NCBI GenBank assembly: GCA_040755295.1
Contig: JBFMBK010000001.1
Coordinates: 186,001-250,000, forward strand
Length of the DNA: 64,000 nucleotides
Reading direction: 5' to 3'
DNA from: Bacillota bacterium
GTDB taxonomy: Bacteria; Bacillota; Desulfotomaculia; Desulfotomaculales; Ammonificaceae
Shown one piece after another: positions 40,799 through 49,226 of the stretch (positions within the stretch are counted from its first letter, which is position 1; each line of letters begins with the position of its first letter). Under the pieces are notes generated by a model. It saw only the letters and a program-made list of their open reading frames with translations, was not told the origin of the DNA and searched no databases. Both the position numbers and the translations under genes were made by a program.

Positions 40799-41731
40799 AT
40801 GGCTGTTTTAGAGACAAAGAGACTGACGAAGGTTTATCCTAGCGGCGGGGGCTGTTTCGAAGTATCTCTAGCGGTGGAACCCGGCGGAGTCTTCGGCTTG
40901 CTGGGACCCAACGGGGCCGGGAAGAGCACCTTTATTAAAATGTTGGTGGGACTGCTTAGACCCACGGGAGGGGAAGGTCGGCTTCTCGGCCTTCCCCTGC
41001 GTTCTCCTGCAGCGCGCCGCCGGGTCGGCTACCTGCCGGAGAATTTCCGGTATCATGACTGGCTTACCGCAAGAGAGCTGCTGCGATTTCACGGCGCCCT
41101 GCACGGCCTTGATTCGCAAGAGATTCGCAGGAGGATTCCGGAGATCCTTGCGCTGGTGAACCTGCAGGGTGTCGAAAACCGGTTGGTACGCACCTTCAGC
41201 AAGGGCATGCAGCAGCGGCTGGGACTGGCGGTGGCCCTGCTTCCGGGGCCGCGCCTCCTGTTTTTAGACGAGCCCACTTCCGCCCTTGATCCGATAGGCC
41301 GGAAGGAAATCCGGGAGATCATACTGCGGCTGCGGAGCGAGGGAACGGCCGTTTTCCTTAACAGCCACCTCCTGACCGAGGTTGAGCAGGTCTGTCACAG
41401 GGTGGCGGTGATTAAGAAAGGGAGGATTATGGCGCAGGGAAGCCTCGATGAACTGCTCGGCGGCGGTCTCGAGGTCGAGATGCATGTGGGGGGCGTAACG
41501 GAAGAACTGCTCGGAAGGCTGGCCGGGATCGGCGATGTTTCTTACCGGGAAGAGGGTGAACAGGGGGATATGCAAAAACTCCGGATGCGGGTGACCGACA
41601 GGGAACGCCTGCCGCTTCTGTCGGAGACCGTGGTTGCCTGCGGCGTAAAACTTTACCACCTCAGCCCGGTACGGAATTCGCTCGAGGAAGTTTTTATGGA
41701 CCTGGTGGGAGGTGGGGACCATGGGACTTAA
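40799..41731 (+). CDS. ABC transporter ATPase
   Basis: A 310-residue ABC ATPase. LLGPNGAGKSTFIKMLVGLL is Walker A, VRTFSKGMQQRLGLAVALLP contains a signature in which the usual LSGGQ is FSKGMQ, and LLFLDEPTSALDP is Walker B. The C-terminal 80 residues are the usual extra domain of exporter ATPases for ABC-2 permeases. ATG 40799 is preceded by GAGG; the longer frame begins in word-C repeat DNA. It overlaps its permease gene. It lies in one direction with the sigma/anti-sigma pair, so it is a likely target of that sigma. Confidence 0.92.
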   Translation: MAVLETKRLTKVYPSGGGCFEVSLAVEPGGVFGLLGPNGAGKSTFIKMLVGLLRPTGGEGRLLGLPLRSPAARRRVGYLPENFRYHDWLTARELLRFHGALHGLDSQEIRRRIPEILALVNLQGVENRLVRTFSKGMQQRLGLAVALLPGPRLLFLDEPTSALDPIGRKEIREIILRLRSEGTAVFLNSHLLTEVEQVCHRVAVIKKGRIMAQGSLDELLGGGLEVEMHVGGVTEELLGRLAGIGDVSYREEGEQGDMQKLRMRVTDRERLPLLSETVVACGVKLYHLSPVRNSLEEVFMDLVGGGDHGT

Positions 41732-42578
41732 GACGTTGGTGATACTGGCCGGGTTTGCCCTGCGGGAGGTTTTACGCAAGAAGGTGCTGGTCGCCGGCGG
41801 GATTCTCACGGGGGCCTTTGTGCTTCTATTCGGCATCGGGCTGCACTTTATCAAGGGGCAAATCCACGGGACGCCGTTTGAGCAGTTGGTGGGGGTCCAG
41901 TTTTTCAGCATGGGGCTATACGTCACCACTTTTCTGATCGTGGTAATTGCCGCTTTTGCCGGGGTGAGCGTGGTATCCGGGGAGATCGAAACCGGCACGG
42001 CGTACGGTCTGCTGGCCAACCCGGTCTCACGGTCCCGGATTCTGCTCGGCAAGTATCTGGGTTACGCCCTCCTGCTGGGTCTTTATGACGCCGTCGTCCT
42101 GCTCGCCATCTGGGGGGTGACGGTGTGGCAGTTAGGGGCTTCCGTGCCGGGAGTCGTTCAGGTTCTTCCCCTTCTACTCCTGGAAACGCTCGTGATGCTG
42201 GCGCTTTCCTTTCTGGGGAGCGTCCTTTTTTCCAGTCTCGCCAACGGCATCACTGTTTTTCTGCTTTACGGGGTGGCTTTGCTGGGAGGGCTTGTCGAGC
42301 AGGTCGGCGCCCTTGCCGGGGGGTTCAGCGAGACCACCGTAAACGTCCTGATGAACGTCGGAATCATCACCAGCCTGATCCTGCCCGTCGACGCCCTGTA
42401 CCGCCGTTCGATCTATCTCATATCGAGCGAGACCGGCGCCGTGGGCAACATCCTGCAGAACCTCGGCCCCTTCGGGAGCCTGTCGGCGCCCAGCGTCTGG
42501 ATGGTGGTCTACGCCGCGGGGTATATCCTGGTGTGCATGGCGGCCGCCACGTACCTATTCTCCCGTAAGGACATCTGA
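41721..42578 (+). CDS. ABC-2 type transporter permease
   Basis: A 285-residue membrane protein with six hydrophobic segments and the conserved GEIETGTAYGLLANPVSRSR loop after the second, typical of ABC-2 exporters (NosY/CcmB-like permeases). GGAGGTGGGG lies before ATG 41721, which overlaps the ATPase gene by 11 bp. The substrate is unknown. It ends the unit; a terminator lies 100 bp downstream. Confidence 0.88.
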   Translation: MGLKTLVILAGFALREVLRKKVLVAGGILTGAFVLLFGIGLHFIKGQIHGTPFEQLVGVQFFSMGLYVTTFLIVVIAAFAGVSVVSGEIETGTAYGLLANPVSRSRILLGKYLGYALLLGLYDAVVLLAIWGVTVWQLGASVPGVVQVLPLLLLETLVMLALSFLGSVLFSSLANGITVFLLYGVALLGGLVEQVGALAGGFSETTVNVLMNVGIITSLILPVDALYRRSIYLISSETGAVGNILQNLGPFGSLSAPSVWMVVYAAGYILVCMAAATYLFSRKDI

Positions 42579-42679
42579 TTTTCTGTCCTTTTCAATAAGT
42601 ACGCGCGGTCAACTACCCTTCCCGTTTCTCGATTCCGAATCCCAAGATAACTTCCAGCTTAGCTTTAAAAAACTGTGAA

Positions 42680-42718
42680 CCAACAACATAACTTAAAATT
42701 TTGTTGTTGGTCTTTTTG
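42680..42718 (+). terminator. Terminator overlapping the MarR promoter
   Basis: ccaacaaca (42680-42688) pairs with tgttgttgg (42702-42710), followed by tcttttt. The right arm overlaps the -35 box of the next promoter. Confidence 0.65.
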
Positions 42719-42774
42719 ATTTATGTTAAAATGCAAATGTTTAGTACGCTAATTATTAGTATGCTAAGCAACAG
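42704..42774 (+). promoter_or_regulatory. Promoter and putative operators of the MarR operon
   Basis: TTGTTG (42704-42709), a 17 bp spacer and TAAAAT (42727-42732) form a promoter. Just downstream, ttagtacgctaa (42741-42752) and ttagtatgctaa (42756-42767) are two near-identical, self-palindromic 12-mers placed where a MarR repressor could block transcription. The regulator gene begins at 42798. Confidence 0.65.
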
Positions 42775-42797
42775 CGCAAATTAGAGGTGATGGAATA

Positions 42798-43268
42798 ATG
42801 GGGAGGTTTGAGAAAGGTGCGGCAATAGCTAGCCTGGTCAAAGATATAAATCTCCTTTTGAGACAGGGGATAAAGAAGGTATTTCATGACACCGAACTGA
42901 CAATTCCGCAGCTCGGTGTCGTCATCGCGCTAAGGAAAAAGGGAGAGGCGAAGGTAAGCGAAATCAGCGAGGAATTAAAACTCAAGGACAGCACGGTTTC
43001 GGGAATACTTGACAGGCTTGAAGCCCAGGGCTTCGTTGAAAGAACAAGGAGCAGGGAAGACAGACGGGTAGTGTACGTAAGGCTTTCCGATAAATTCGAG
43101 ACGCTGCACAGCGATATGCACGCGAAAATGAACGACTACATGACCATCCTCCTCAGTAAAGCGGGAGAAGAGGAATTAGACAAAATAACGGAGGGGCTTG
43201 AGACATTGAAGAAGATTCTTGAAAACAATATCAACACCGAAGGTGGCGCGAATGAGCAGAATAATTGA
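42798..43268 (+). CDS. MarR-family transcriptional regulator
   Basis: A 156-residue winged-helix protein. LTIPQLGVVIALRKKGEAKV, ELKLKDSTVSGILDRLEAQG (recognition helix) and TRSREDRRVVYVRL (wing with the DRR motif) are typical of MarR. GAGGTGATGG precedes ATG 42798. It overlaps the downstream ATPase gene, so it probably represses its own exporter operon through the repeated 12-mers at 42741-42767; the inducing compound is unknown. Confidence 0.93.
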   Translation: MGRFEKGAAIASLVKDINLLLRQGIKKVFHDTELTIPQLGVVIALRKKGEAKVSEISEELKLKDSTVSGILDRLEAQGFVERTRSREDRRVVYVRLSDKFETLHSDMHAKMNDYMTILLSKAGEEELDKITEGLETLKKILENNINTEGGANEQNN

Positions 43269-44268
43269 GACCGAGGGCCTCACAAAAAGATTCCCGGGCG
43301 GGATAACGGCGGTGGACGGTGTCAGCTTCACGGTGGAGGAGGGAGAGATATTCGGATTTCTCGGCCCGAACGGCGCCGGAAAATCCACCACCATCGCCAT
43401 GCTGACAACACTTATGAAACCTACGGGCGGAACGGCCAGGGTCGCCGGGTTCGACGTCGCCAGGAAGGCGTACAGCGTCCGCCTGGTCATCGGTTATGTT
43501 TCGCAGGACCTAGCGGTGGACGACTCTCTTACAGGATATGAAAACCTGAGGCTCCAGGCAGGTTTCTACCACATCCCGCGCGCTGAATCGGCGAAAAGGA
43601 TCGATGAAGTCCTGGAGATGGTAGAGCTGAAAGATCGGGCAAAAGACCTGGTTGAGACTTACTCCGGGGGCATGAGGAAAAGGCTGGACATCGCCTGCGG
43701 CCTCATCCACAGACCGAGGCTGCTGTTCCTCGACGAGCCCACGCTGGGGCTGGACATCCAGACCAGGCGGGAGATCTGGAAATACATAAACCAACTCAGA
43801 GAAGAAACGAAAATGACCATATTCCTTACGACGCACTACATGGACGAGGCGGACGCCCTTTGTGACCGGATCGCCATAATCGACAGGGGAAGCATAAAGG
43901 TGCTCGACACGCCGGCCGTGCTGAAAAGCTCCCTGGGGAACGAGATCGTCGTGTTTAAATTCGCCAGGGGCGGCCCGGAGGATATCAACGCCGCTCTCGA
44001 TAAAATCAAGGGGATCGGTTTTGTGAAAGACGTCACTGAAGCGGGCGAGAGGGGCTACATCGCCTCGGTAACGAACGGCGAGGCTTCGGTGCCGGCGATA
44101 TTCGAGGCGCTGAACGGTTTTACCGCCAGGATAGGTTCCATATCCTTCAAGCAGCCTTCACTCGACGATGTGTTCCTGCACTATACCGGCCGTGAAATGA
44201 GGGAGGACGGCGGCGGAAAGGAAGACGCCCTGCGTTCGAGGATGATCATGAGGAGGACGAGACGATAA
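43252..44268 (+). CDS. DrrA-like ABC exporter ATPase
   Basis: A 338-residue ATPase. FLGPNGAGKSTTIAMLTTLM is Walker A, VETYSGGMRKRLDIACGL the signature, LFLDEPTLGLDIQTRREIWK Walker B, and TTHYMDEADALCDRIAIID the H-loop region. The C-terminal extension is that of daunorubicin-resistance ATPases. ATG 43252 follows AAGGTGG; the longer frame from 43219 is not needed. It overlaps MarR by 17 bp and its stop overlaps the permease ATG. Confidence 0.93.
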   Translation: MSRIIETEGLTKRFPGGITAVDGVSFTVEEGEIFGFLGPNGAGKSTTIAMLTTLMKPTGGTARVAGFDVARKAYSVRLVIGYVSQDLAVDDSLTGYENLRLQAGFYHIPRAESAKRIDEVLEMVELKDRAKDLVETYSGGMRKRLDIACGLIHRPRLLFLDEPTLGLDIQTRREIWKYINQLREETKMTIFLTTHYMDEADALCDRIAIIDRGSIKVLDTPAVLKSSLGNEIVVFKFARGGPEDINAALDKIKGIGFVKDVTEAGERGYIASVTNGEASVPAIFEALNGFTARIGSISFKQPSLDDVFLHYTGREMREDGGGKEDALRSRMIMRRTRR

Positions 44269-45050
44269 TGGTCGTGTTCATAGCGGACGCCTACTGGGTG
44301 TTCTGGCGCGAGATGAAAAAACTTATGCGACAGAAAACCAGGATCCTGATGGCGATCGTCCAGCCTGTGGTGTGGCTGGTGCTTATGGGCAATGCCATGT
44401 CGGGGCTGACAAACAACCCTGCGGCGGCGAGAATGCTGGGCACCGGTAATTACCTCGATTTTATGATGCCGGGCGTGATGATAATGACCGCCCTTTTCGG
44501 AGGTGTCTTCGGCGGTATGTCGATCCTCTGGGACAGAAGGCTCGGTTTTCTCAACAAGATGCTTACCGCGCCCATACACAGGGCGGCGATACCGGTCGGC
44601 AAACTCGCGGCCCTGGTTGTGCAGTCGGTGTTTCAGGCGCTGCTGATTGTGCTGATCGGTTTTCTGCTGGGGGTCCACGTCTCAACAGGAGCCCTCGGGG
44701 TTGCGTTCCTCCTGCTGATTTCAAGCTTTTTCGGGGTCATCATGGGCGGTATTTCCCTTTCGCTTGCGGCGGTGCTCAAGTCCCACGAGGCCTTGTTTGC
44801 GATAATGAACTTCTTTACCATGCCGCTGATATTCACCAGCAACGCCATGTTTCCGACCGGGGCGATGCCTTCGTGGCTCCAGGTCATAGCAAACGTCAAC
44901 CCGCTTTCCTACGCGGTCGGGCCCATGAGGACCGTCGCCACGCAGGGATGGATATGGCGGGAGATCTGGCCGGGCTTTCTGGTACTCGCGGTTATCGCGA
45001 CGTTGACTACTTCGCTGCTGGTAAGGCAGTTTAATCGGTCCGTGGCGTAA
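44268..45050 (+). CDS. DrrB-like ABC-2 exporter permease
   Basis: A 260-residue membrane protein with six TM segments. The N-terminal YWVFWREMKKLMRQKTRILM, the MMPGVMIMTALFGGVFGGMS loop and the EALFAIMNFFTMPLIFTSNA-type helix (here HEALFAIMNFFTMPLIF) fit DrrB-type exporters. Its ATG shares the A of the upstream TAA. With the ATPase it probably expels a hydrophobic drug or lipid. A strong hairpin terminator follows at 45085. Confidence 0.92.
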   Translation: MVVFIADAYWVFWREMKKLMRQKTRILMAIVQPVVWLVLMGNAMSGLTNNPAAARMLGTGNYLDFMMPGVMIMTALFGGVFGGMSILWDRRLGFLNKMLTAPIHRAAIPVGKLAALVVQSVFQALLIVLIGFLLGVHVSTGALGVAFLLLISSFFGVIMGGISLSLAAVLKSHEALFAIMNFFTMPLIFTSNAMFPTGAMPSWLQVIANVNPLSYAVGPMRTVATQGWIWREIWPGFLVLAVIATLTTSLLVRQFNRSVA

Positions 45051-45084
45051 AAACGAAAATAACCCGAGCGGTTTTAAAGATAAA

Positions 45085-45120
45085 CAAAAATACCGGTTGT
45101 CAAAGCAACCGGTATTTTTG
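45085..45120. terminator. Bidirectional terminator between converging genes
   Basis: aaaaataccggttg and caaccggtatttttg form a 12 bp stem with a six-base loop and A/T runs on both sides. It can serve the DrrB-like gene (+) and the 45143 gene (-). Confidence 0.85.
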
Positions 45121-45142
45121 TTAAAAAAGCTGTTGTATTGGG

Positions 45143-45553
45143 TTAAGAGCGCACTCTGCGAAAACCTGACATTTGCTGCTTTTGCACTTTTTGGGGTATC
45201 AACAGGGCCAGAATGGCGACAGCCTGAATAGCCGAGTCATATCCCACATTAGCCCATGTTGCGATGCCGCCGGTTACGCTCCACAGGCTTCCAACCAGCG
45301 TCATGACCGCGCTTATCAACAAAAGGTTGACCATCTTCTGGTCCCCCGACCGCACTGCTGAAAAAGCCCCGTAACCGATGGCAATCGCCAGCGCGCCCAC
45401 CCATCGGGTAGGGATGATAAACTCCGGCGATGCGGCGGAAGGCGCGGAGTACAGCACGGCCGTTAAGGAAGGGGATGTGATGGCGATAATGCCGGTAACA
45501 ATGTTGTAGGCACCGAAGAGGCAGAGGGCCCATCTTCTGAAAACACCGCTCAC
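45143..45553 (-). CDS. Small four-TM membrane protein
   Basis: A 136-residue protein with four hydrophobic segments (LCLFGAYNIVTGIIAI, WVGALAIAIGYGAFSAV, MVNLLLISAVMTLVGSLW, SAIQAVAILALLIP). I cannot name its family or function; similar four-helix proteins are often annotated only as conserved membrane proteins. GTG 45553 is fixed by AAGGAGGTGA. A palindrome (45652-45668) lies upstream. Confidence 0.75.
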   Translation of the reverse strand: MSGVFRRWALCLFGAYNIVTGIIAITSPSLTAVLYSAPSAASPEFIIPTRWVGALAIAIGYGAFSAVRSGDQKMVNLLLISAVMTLVGSLWSVTGGIATWANVGYDSAIQAVAILALLIPQKVQKQQMSGFRRVRS

Positions 45554-45965
45554 ACTTTCACCTCCTTTCCGTCAGGGATGTTTTCTGAGGCTTGACGGCA
45601 CGAAGCGCTTGGAGCCGGACGTCCTAAAGCAGCTTTATTTTATATCCAATAATACCATAAATTGGTATCATTGTGGACTAAATTCGGAAAGAAGATTTCT
45701 TTCCGAACAGGGTAAGCTTCTCACGGAGCGCCGCCGACAGGTTTTTTGACGATGGCTTGCCAGAAATTTTCACTGGCGGATCCTTCCCGGACTTTGCTAT
45801 ACTGCCATTTGTGAAAATACCGGCTTCAGGCGGCTAACACGGAATAAAGCGCCGAAGAGGCAATCCGCGCGGTTTTTCTTAACTCCCAATTCGGTAGACT
45901 GATTGAATGGTTAGAAGAATCACAGAACTCACTCGGTGGAGAACCGGAAGAAAGGAAGGTCTTGA
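45554..45965. other. Divergent intergenic region
   Basis: It holds the palindrome at 45652-45668 and, near 45805-45812, ctatact-like -10 sequences that could serve the LysM-CAP gene, but no well-spaced -35 was found. No gene is seen. ggttagaagaatcacagaac and agaaaggaagg close to 45950 include the ribosome site of the next gene. Confidence 0.45.
45652..45668. promoter_or_regulatory. Palindromic operator-like site
   Basis: ATACCA-TAAAT-TGGTAT is a perfect 6 bp inverted repeat with a 5 nt spacer, about 100 bp upstream of the 45143-45553 gene (minus strand). The regulator is unknown. Confidence 0.4.
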
Positions 45966-46586
45966 ATGAAAAAGTTGCTTATGACATGCTTCCTTGCGTG
46001 CGTTATCGCCTTATACGCTCTTTCGGGCGGCGCCCTTGCGGACACCAGGACCTATATCGTTCAGCCCGGAGACTCGTTATGGAAGATCGCGGTGAAGAAC
46101 CAGGTCGGGTTATCGGAAATCATAGCGGCGAATCCCCGGATCGAGAATCCGGAACTGATATATCCGGGCCAGGAGATCAGTATACCCGTCGATCTTGAGA
46201 CAACGGCGGTCGAAAAGGAAGTTGTCGACATGGTCAACGCCGAACGCGCCTATCAAGGGCTGCCCGCCCTGAGCTACAACTGGGAGCTGGCCAGGGTTGC
46301 GCGATACAAGTCCGAGGATATGCGGGACAAGCGTTACTTTTCCCACCAATCCCCGACTTACGGCTCCCCGTTCGATATGATACGCGCGTTCGGGATATCC
46401 TTTAGAGCGGCCGGAGAGAACATAGCCATGGGATACAAAACTCCCGCGGAGGTAATGAAAGGCTGGATGAACTCCACGGGTCACAGAAGCAACATCCTGA
46501 ACAGCGCCTTCACCCAAATCGGTGTGGGGTATGCGAAGGATTCCTCGGGTATGACCTATTGGACCCAGCATTTTATACGCCCGTAA
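45966..46586 (+). CDS. Secreted LysM and CAP/SCP-domain protein
   Basis: A 206-residue protein. A signal peptide (KKLLMTCFLACVIALYALSG) is followed by a LysM domain (TYIVQPGDSLWKIAVKNQVG, NPELIYPGQEISIP) and a CAP domain (DMVNAERAYQGLPALSYNWE, HQSPTYGSPFDMIRAF, AGENIAMG, MNSTGHRSNIL). This architecture occurs in Bacillus/Clostridium spore-coat or wall proteins of the SafA/YkwD type, but the exact role is unknown. AGGAAGG precedes ATG 45966. A strong terminator follows. Confidence 0.93.
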   Translation: MKKLLMTCFLACVIALYALSGGALADTRTYIVQPGDSLWKIAVKNQVGLSEIIAANPRIENPELIYPGQEISIPVDLETTAVEKEVVDMVNAERAYQGLPALSYNWELARVARYKSEDMRDKRYFSHQSPTYGSPFDMIRAFGISFRAAGENIAMGYKTPAEVMKGWMNSTGHRSNILNSAFTQIGVGYAKDSSGMTYWTQHFIRP

Positions 46587-46612
46587 CCCGGTGTTCAACC
46601 GCCTGAAAACGC

Positions 46613-46666
46613 GAGCCCCCAGGGAGTGCGTGGTTTAGCAGCGGCCTCCCCGGGGCTCTTTTTTTT
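46613..46666 (+). terminator. Terminator after LysM-CAP gene
   Basis: gagcccccagggag pairs with ctccccggggctc across a 19-base loop, followed by eight T. Confidence 0.85.
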
Positions 46667-46737
46667 ACACCTGAAGGAATACTATAATTAACGAATTGAA
46701 CCGTTCGGGATGATAAACGAACACAGAGGTAATGAAA

Positions 46738-47559
46738 ATGATTATCGACGGTCATGCCCATTCCTGCGGAGAATTCTTCGAGGCGGAAAAGATTATCGCA
46801 AAACTTGATGCGCTTAAGGTCGACAAGGTGGTGCTCTGTCCGGGGGTCAGGAACGGGCCGAAGGGATACGGTTACTTGCCGGGCCTTGCCCGGATTCTCA
46901 GCAAAACGGATATTACAATTAAGGCGAACAAAATTATTCGAATTCTTTCCAAAATACAAAAGCCGGCGGACCTTTTACAGACAAACGAGTACGTTTATTC
47001 CTTACAACTGAAGCATCCCGACAGGATAATCCAGTTTTTCTGGGCCGATCCTGATTCAAACCGCATAGAGGCCGATTTGCATGAAAAGTTTGAATCGTGG
47101 GGTTTTAAAGGTATTAAGCTGCATCAGTGCACCCAGAGTTTTAAGTGGACTTCGCGGGGTTTGGACGTCATAACGGATTTCGCCCGGGAGAAGGAAATGC
47201 CGGTGTTCATTCACCTGCGCTCCTCCGGCGACATCCCGGAATTCATAAAGCTGGCGGGAAAATATCCGGAAGTGAGTTTCATCGCAGCGCACCTGATCGG
47301 TTTGGAACTCTTCATAAGAAATAAACCGCTGCCGAAGAATGTGTACTTTGAAATATCCCCCACGCCTTTAATCAGCCCGAAACGAATCCAGGCGGCGGTT
47401 GACAATTTCGGCGCGGACAAAGTAATCCTGGGTTCCGACACGCCGTATGGCAGGGATAATCTTTGTAAAAACATACGAAAGGTTACCCGGCTCAAGGCGT
47501 CCGACCATCACAAAGAACTGATTCTGGGCGGGAACCTACAGGGGATGTTGAGGTTGTAA
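46738..47559 (+). CDS. Amidohydrolase-family (COG2159-like) metal-dependent hydrolase
   Basis: A 273-residue TIM-barrel protein. IIDGHAHSCGEF supplies the HxH metal motif, FKGIKLHQCTQSF and VFIHLRSSGD the next metal ligands, VSFIAAHLIGLEL a further His and KVILGSDTPYG the final Asp. This is the layout of amidohydrolases related to decarboxylases of the ACMSD group. The substrate is unknown. ATG 46738 is spaced eight bases from GAGGT; ATG 46732 is too close. No partner gene is nearby. Confidence 0.85.
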   Translation: MIIDGHAHSCGEFFEAEKIIAKLDALKVDKVVLCPGVRNGPKGYGYLPGLARILSKTDITIKANKIIRILSKIQKPADLLQTNEYVYSLQLKHPDRIIQFFWADPDSNRIEADLHEKFESWGFKGIKLHQCTQSFKWTSRGLDVITDFAREKEMPVFIHLRSSGDIPEFIKLAGKYPEVSFIAAHLIGLELFIRNKPLPKNVYFEISPTPLISPKRIQAAVDNFGADKVILGSDTPYGRDNLCKNIRKVTRLKASDHHKELILGGNLQGMLRL

Positions 47560-47625
47560 CCTTCGCGATATGGCCGAATCACTCCGCGGCGCATAGGATA
47601 TGGTACCCCGCGTATCTTATGAAAG

Positions 47626-47682
47626 TCACGAGTCACGAGTCAATAAGCAATAACCACAAAGGCGCAGAGAACACAGAGAAGG
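47626..47682. repeat. Word repeats (cgagtca and accacaaaggcgcagagaacac)
   Basis: cacgagtcacgagtca (word A) is followed by ataaccacaaaggcgcagag and aacacagagaag, another word family. It fills the gap before the acyltransferase gene. Confidence 0.55.
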
Positions 47683-47742
47683 AACCGTTTTTTGGTTTAC
47701 AGCTAAAGACTCGGGACCCGTTACTATTTTAGGAGTGATTCA

Positions 47743-49041
47743 ATGAACGGTGATATTCCCGGCAGACTGAACGCCAACCTGCAGGACCGGCTTAACAACG
47801 CGGTACGGAACAGGCTTTCGAACCAGCAGAGCCAGGCGGTGCTTGAACTGAGAGGGAGAATAAACGAACGCCGGCTGGCCAAGGCCGTGAGGCTCTTGTT
47901 GGATGCCGAACCGATCCTCGGGTGCCGCTTTATCGAAGAGAAACACCGTCCCTACTGGCAGCGGTTTGACGACCTGGAAGACAGGGAATGGTTTTCAATG
48001 GAGAAAACGCCGGACAGGCGGAAGGCGGTATACGGGTTTCTTACGATGCCGCTGGACGGTGAGCAGCAGGTAAAAGTAAAACTGATCCGTTCCGCGCCCA
48101 ACGACACCCTGTGCGTGAAGATAAGCCACGCTTGCTGCGACGGCGGCGGGCTTAAGGCATATCAACATATGCTGGCCGATATATATACCCGACTGAGCAG
48201 GGACGGGAGTTACGCCCTGGAACGGAGGGCGGGCGGGAGGACGGATCAGAACCATATCCTGTGTAAAGTGGGAATGGCGAATATAATCAACAACTGGCGG
48301 TCAGGGCAGAACGCCCTGCAGCCCACCTGGTCCTTCCCCTCCGGCGCCGGTGAATCCGGGGGACCGCGGGTCTCCGTCCGCAGGTTGTCCGGCCCGCGCC
48401 TCAAAGCGCTTTCGACCTACGCTAAAGAAAGAGGCGCAACCTTAAACGATTTATTTCTGACGGCCTTTTACCGGACCCTGTTTGAAATGGCGGGCTCTCG
48501 GCCGGGAACGCCCAGGGAAATCCTGGTGACGGTTGACCTGCGCCGATATTTGGGCGATGGCGATGAGAACGCCGTTAATAATCTAACCGGCGCGGTATCC
48601 GCCAGGATCGCTCCGGTACCGGGCGAGTCTTTCGTGGAGACGCTTTCAAGAGTCGCCGCGGCAACGGCCGAAATGAAAAGCAAGCTGCCCGGCATACAGA
48701 TGGCGTTCTTCCTGGGGTTCTTGTCGCTGCTGAACTATACGCAAACCCTTGGTTTTGTGCGCGGCTTGAAAAAACGGCTCGTTCAAACCGGCAAGTGCTC
48801 GCCCATACTGTCCAACGTAGGGTTTATCAGCCGGTCAACCATTTGGTTCGGCAAAACACCCGTCGTAGACGCCTATCAGGTCAGCCCCGCCATATACCCG
48901 CCGGGATTCATGCTGGGAGTGTGCACGTACAACAACCGCCTGACCTTCACCGTCAGTTACTGCGAGCCCGGCACGCCGCGGGAAAAGGTGGAACGGTTCC
49001 TCGACACCCTGCTGAAAGAGCTTGAATCCTGCGGTGATTAG
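47743..49041 (+). CDS. Condensation/alcohol acyltransferase-fold protein
   Basis: A 432-residue protein. KISHACCDGGGLKAYQHMLA (about residue 125) carries the HxxxDG catalytic motif of the condensation-domain superfamily (chloramphenicol acetyltransferase fold, including PapA and NRPS condensation enzymes). GATLNDLFLTAFYRTLFEMA, VTVDLRRYLGDGDENAVNNL and SNVGFIS continue the family pattern to the latch region. There is no carrier-protein domain, so it is probably a stand-alone acyltransferase for a lipid or alcohol. AGGAG lies upstream of ATG 47743. A neighbouring biosynthetic gene was not seen. Confidence 0.85.
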   Translation: MNGDIPGRLNANLQDRLNNAVRNRLSNQQSQAVLELRGRINERRLAKAVRLLLDAEPILGCRFIEEKHRPYWQRFDDLEDREWFSMEKTPDRRKAVYGFLTMPLDGEQQVKVKLIRSAPNDTLCVKISHACCDGGGLKAYQHMLADIYTRLSRDGSYALERRAGGRTDQNHILCKVGMANIINNWRSGQNALQPTWSFPSGAGESGGPRVSVRRLSGPRLKALSTYAKERGATLNDLFLTAFYRTLFEMAGSRPGTPREILVTVDLRRYLGDGDENAVNNLTGAVSARIAPVPGESFVETLSRVAAATAEMKSKLPGIQMAFFLGFLSLLNYTQTLGFVRGLKKRLVQTGKCSPILSNVGFISRSTIWFGKTPVVDAYQVSPAIYPPGFMLGVCTYNNRLTFTVSYCEPGTPREKVERFLDTLLKELESCGD

Positions 49042-49161
49042 ACCCGCCGTCAAAAAACCTCCTGTATTTACTGCGATTTAGCTGGACACATCATTTTTTC
49101 TAATGTATAGTTTGAGGAAATACCGTTCTTTACCAAGTGGGACGGCGGCTGCCAGGCTAAT

Positions 49162-49192
49162 AAAGTAATGCGTTGCTTATCGTCGCGCCAAC
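49162..49192. repeat. Palindromic dispersed repeat, fragment F
   Basis: aaagtaatgcgttgcttatc gtcgcgcc is the inverse of the left end of copies B and D (gcgacgataagcaacgcatt). Only this end is left; the rest of the element is not visible. Confidence 0.6.
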
Positions 49193-49226
49193 CGAAAGAA
49201 GCACAATTATTGAGGGAGGTATGGTC

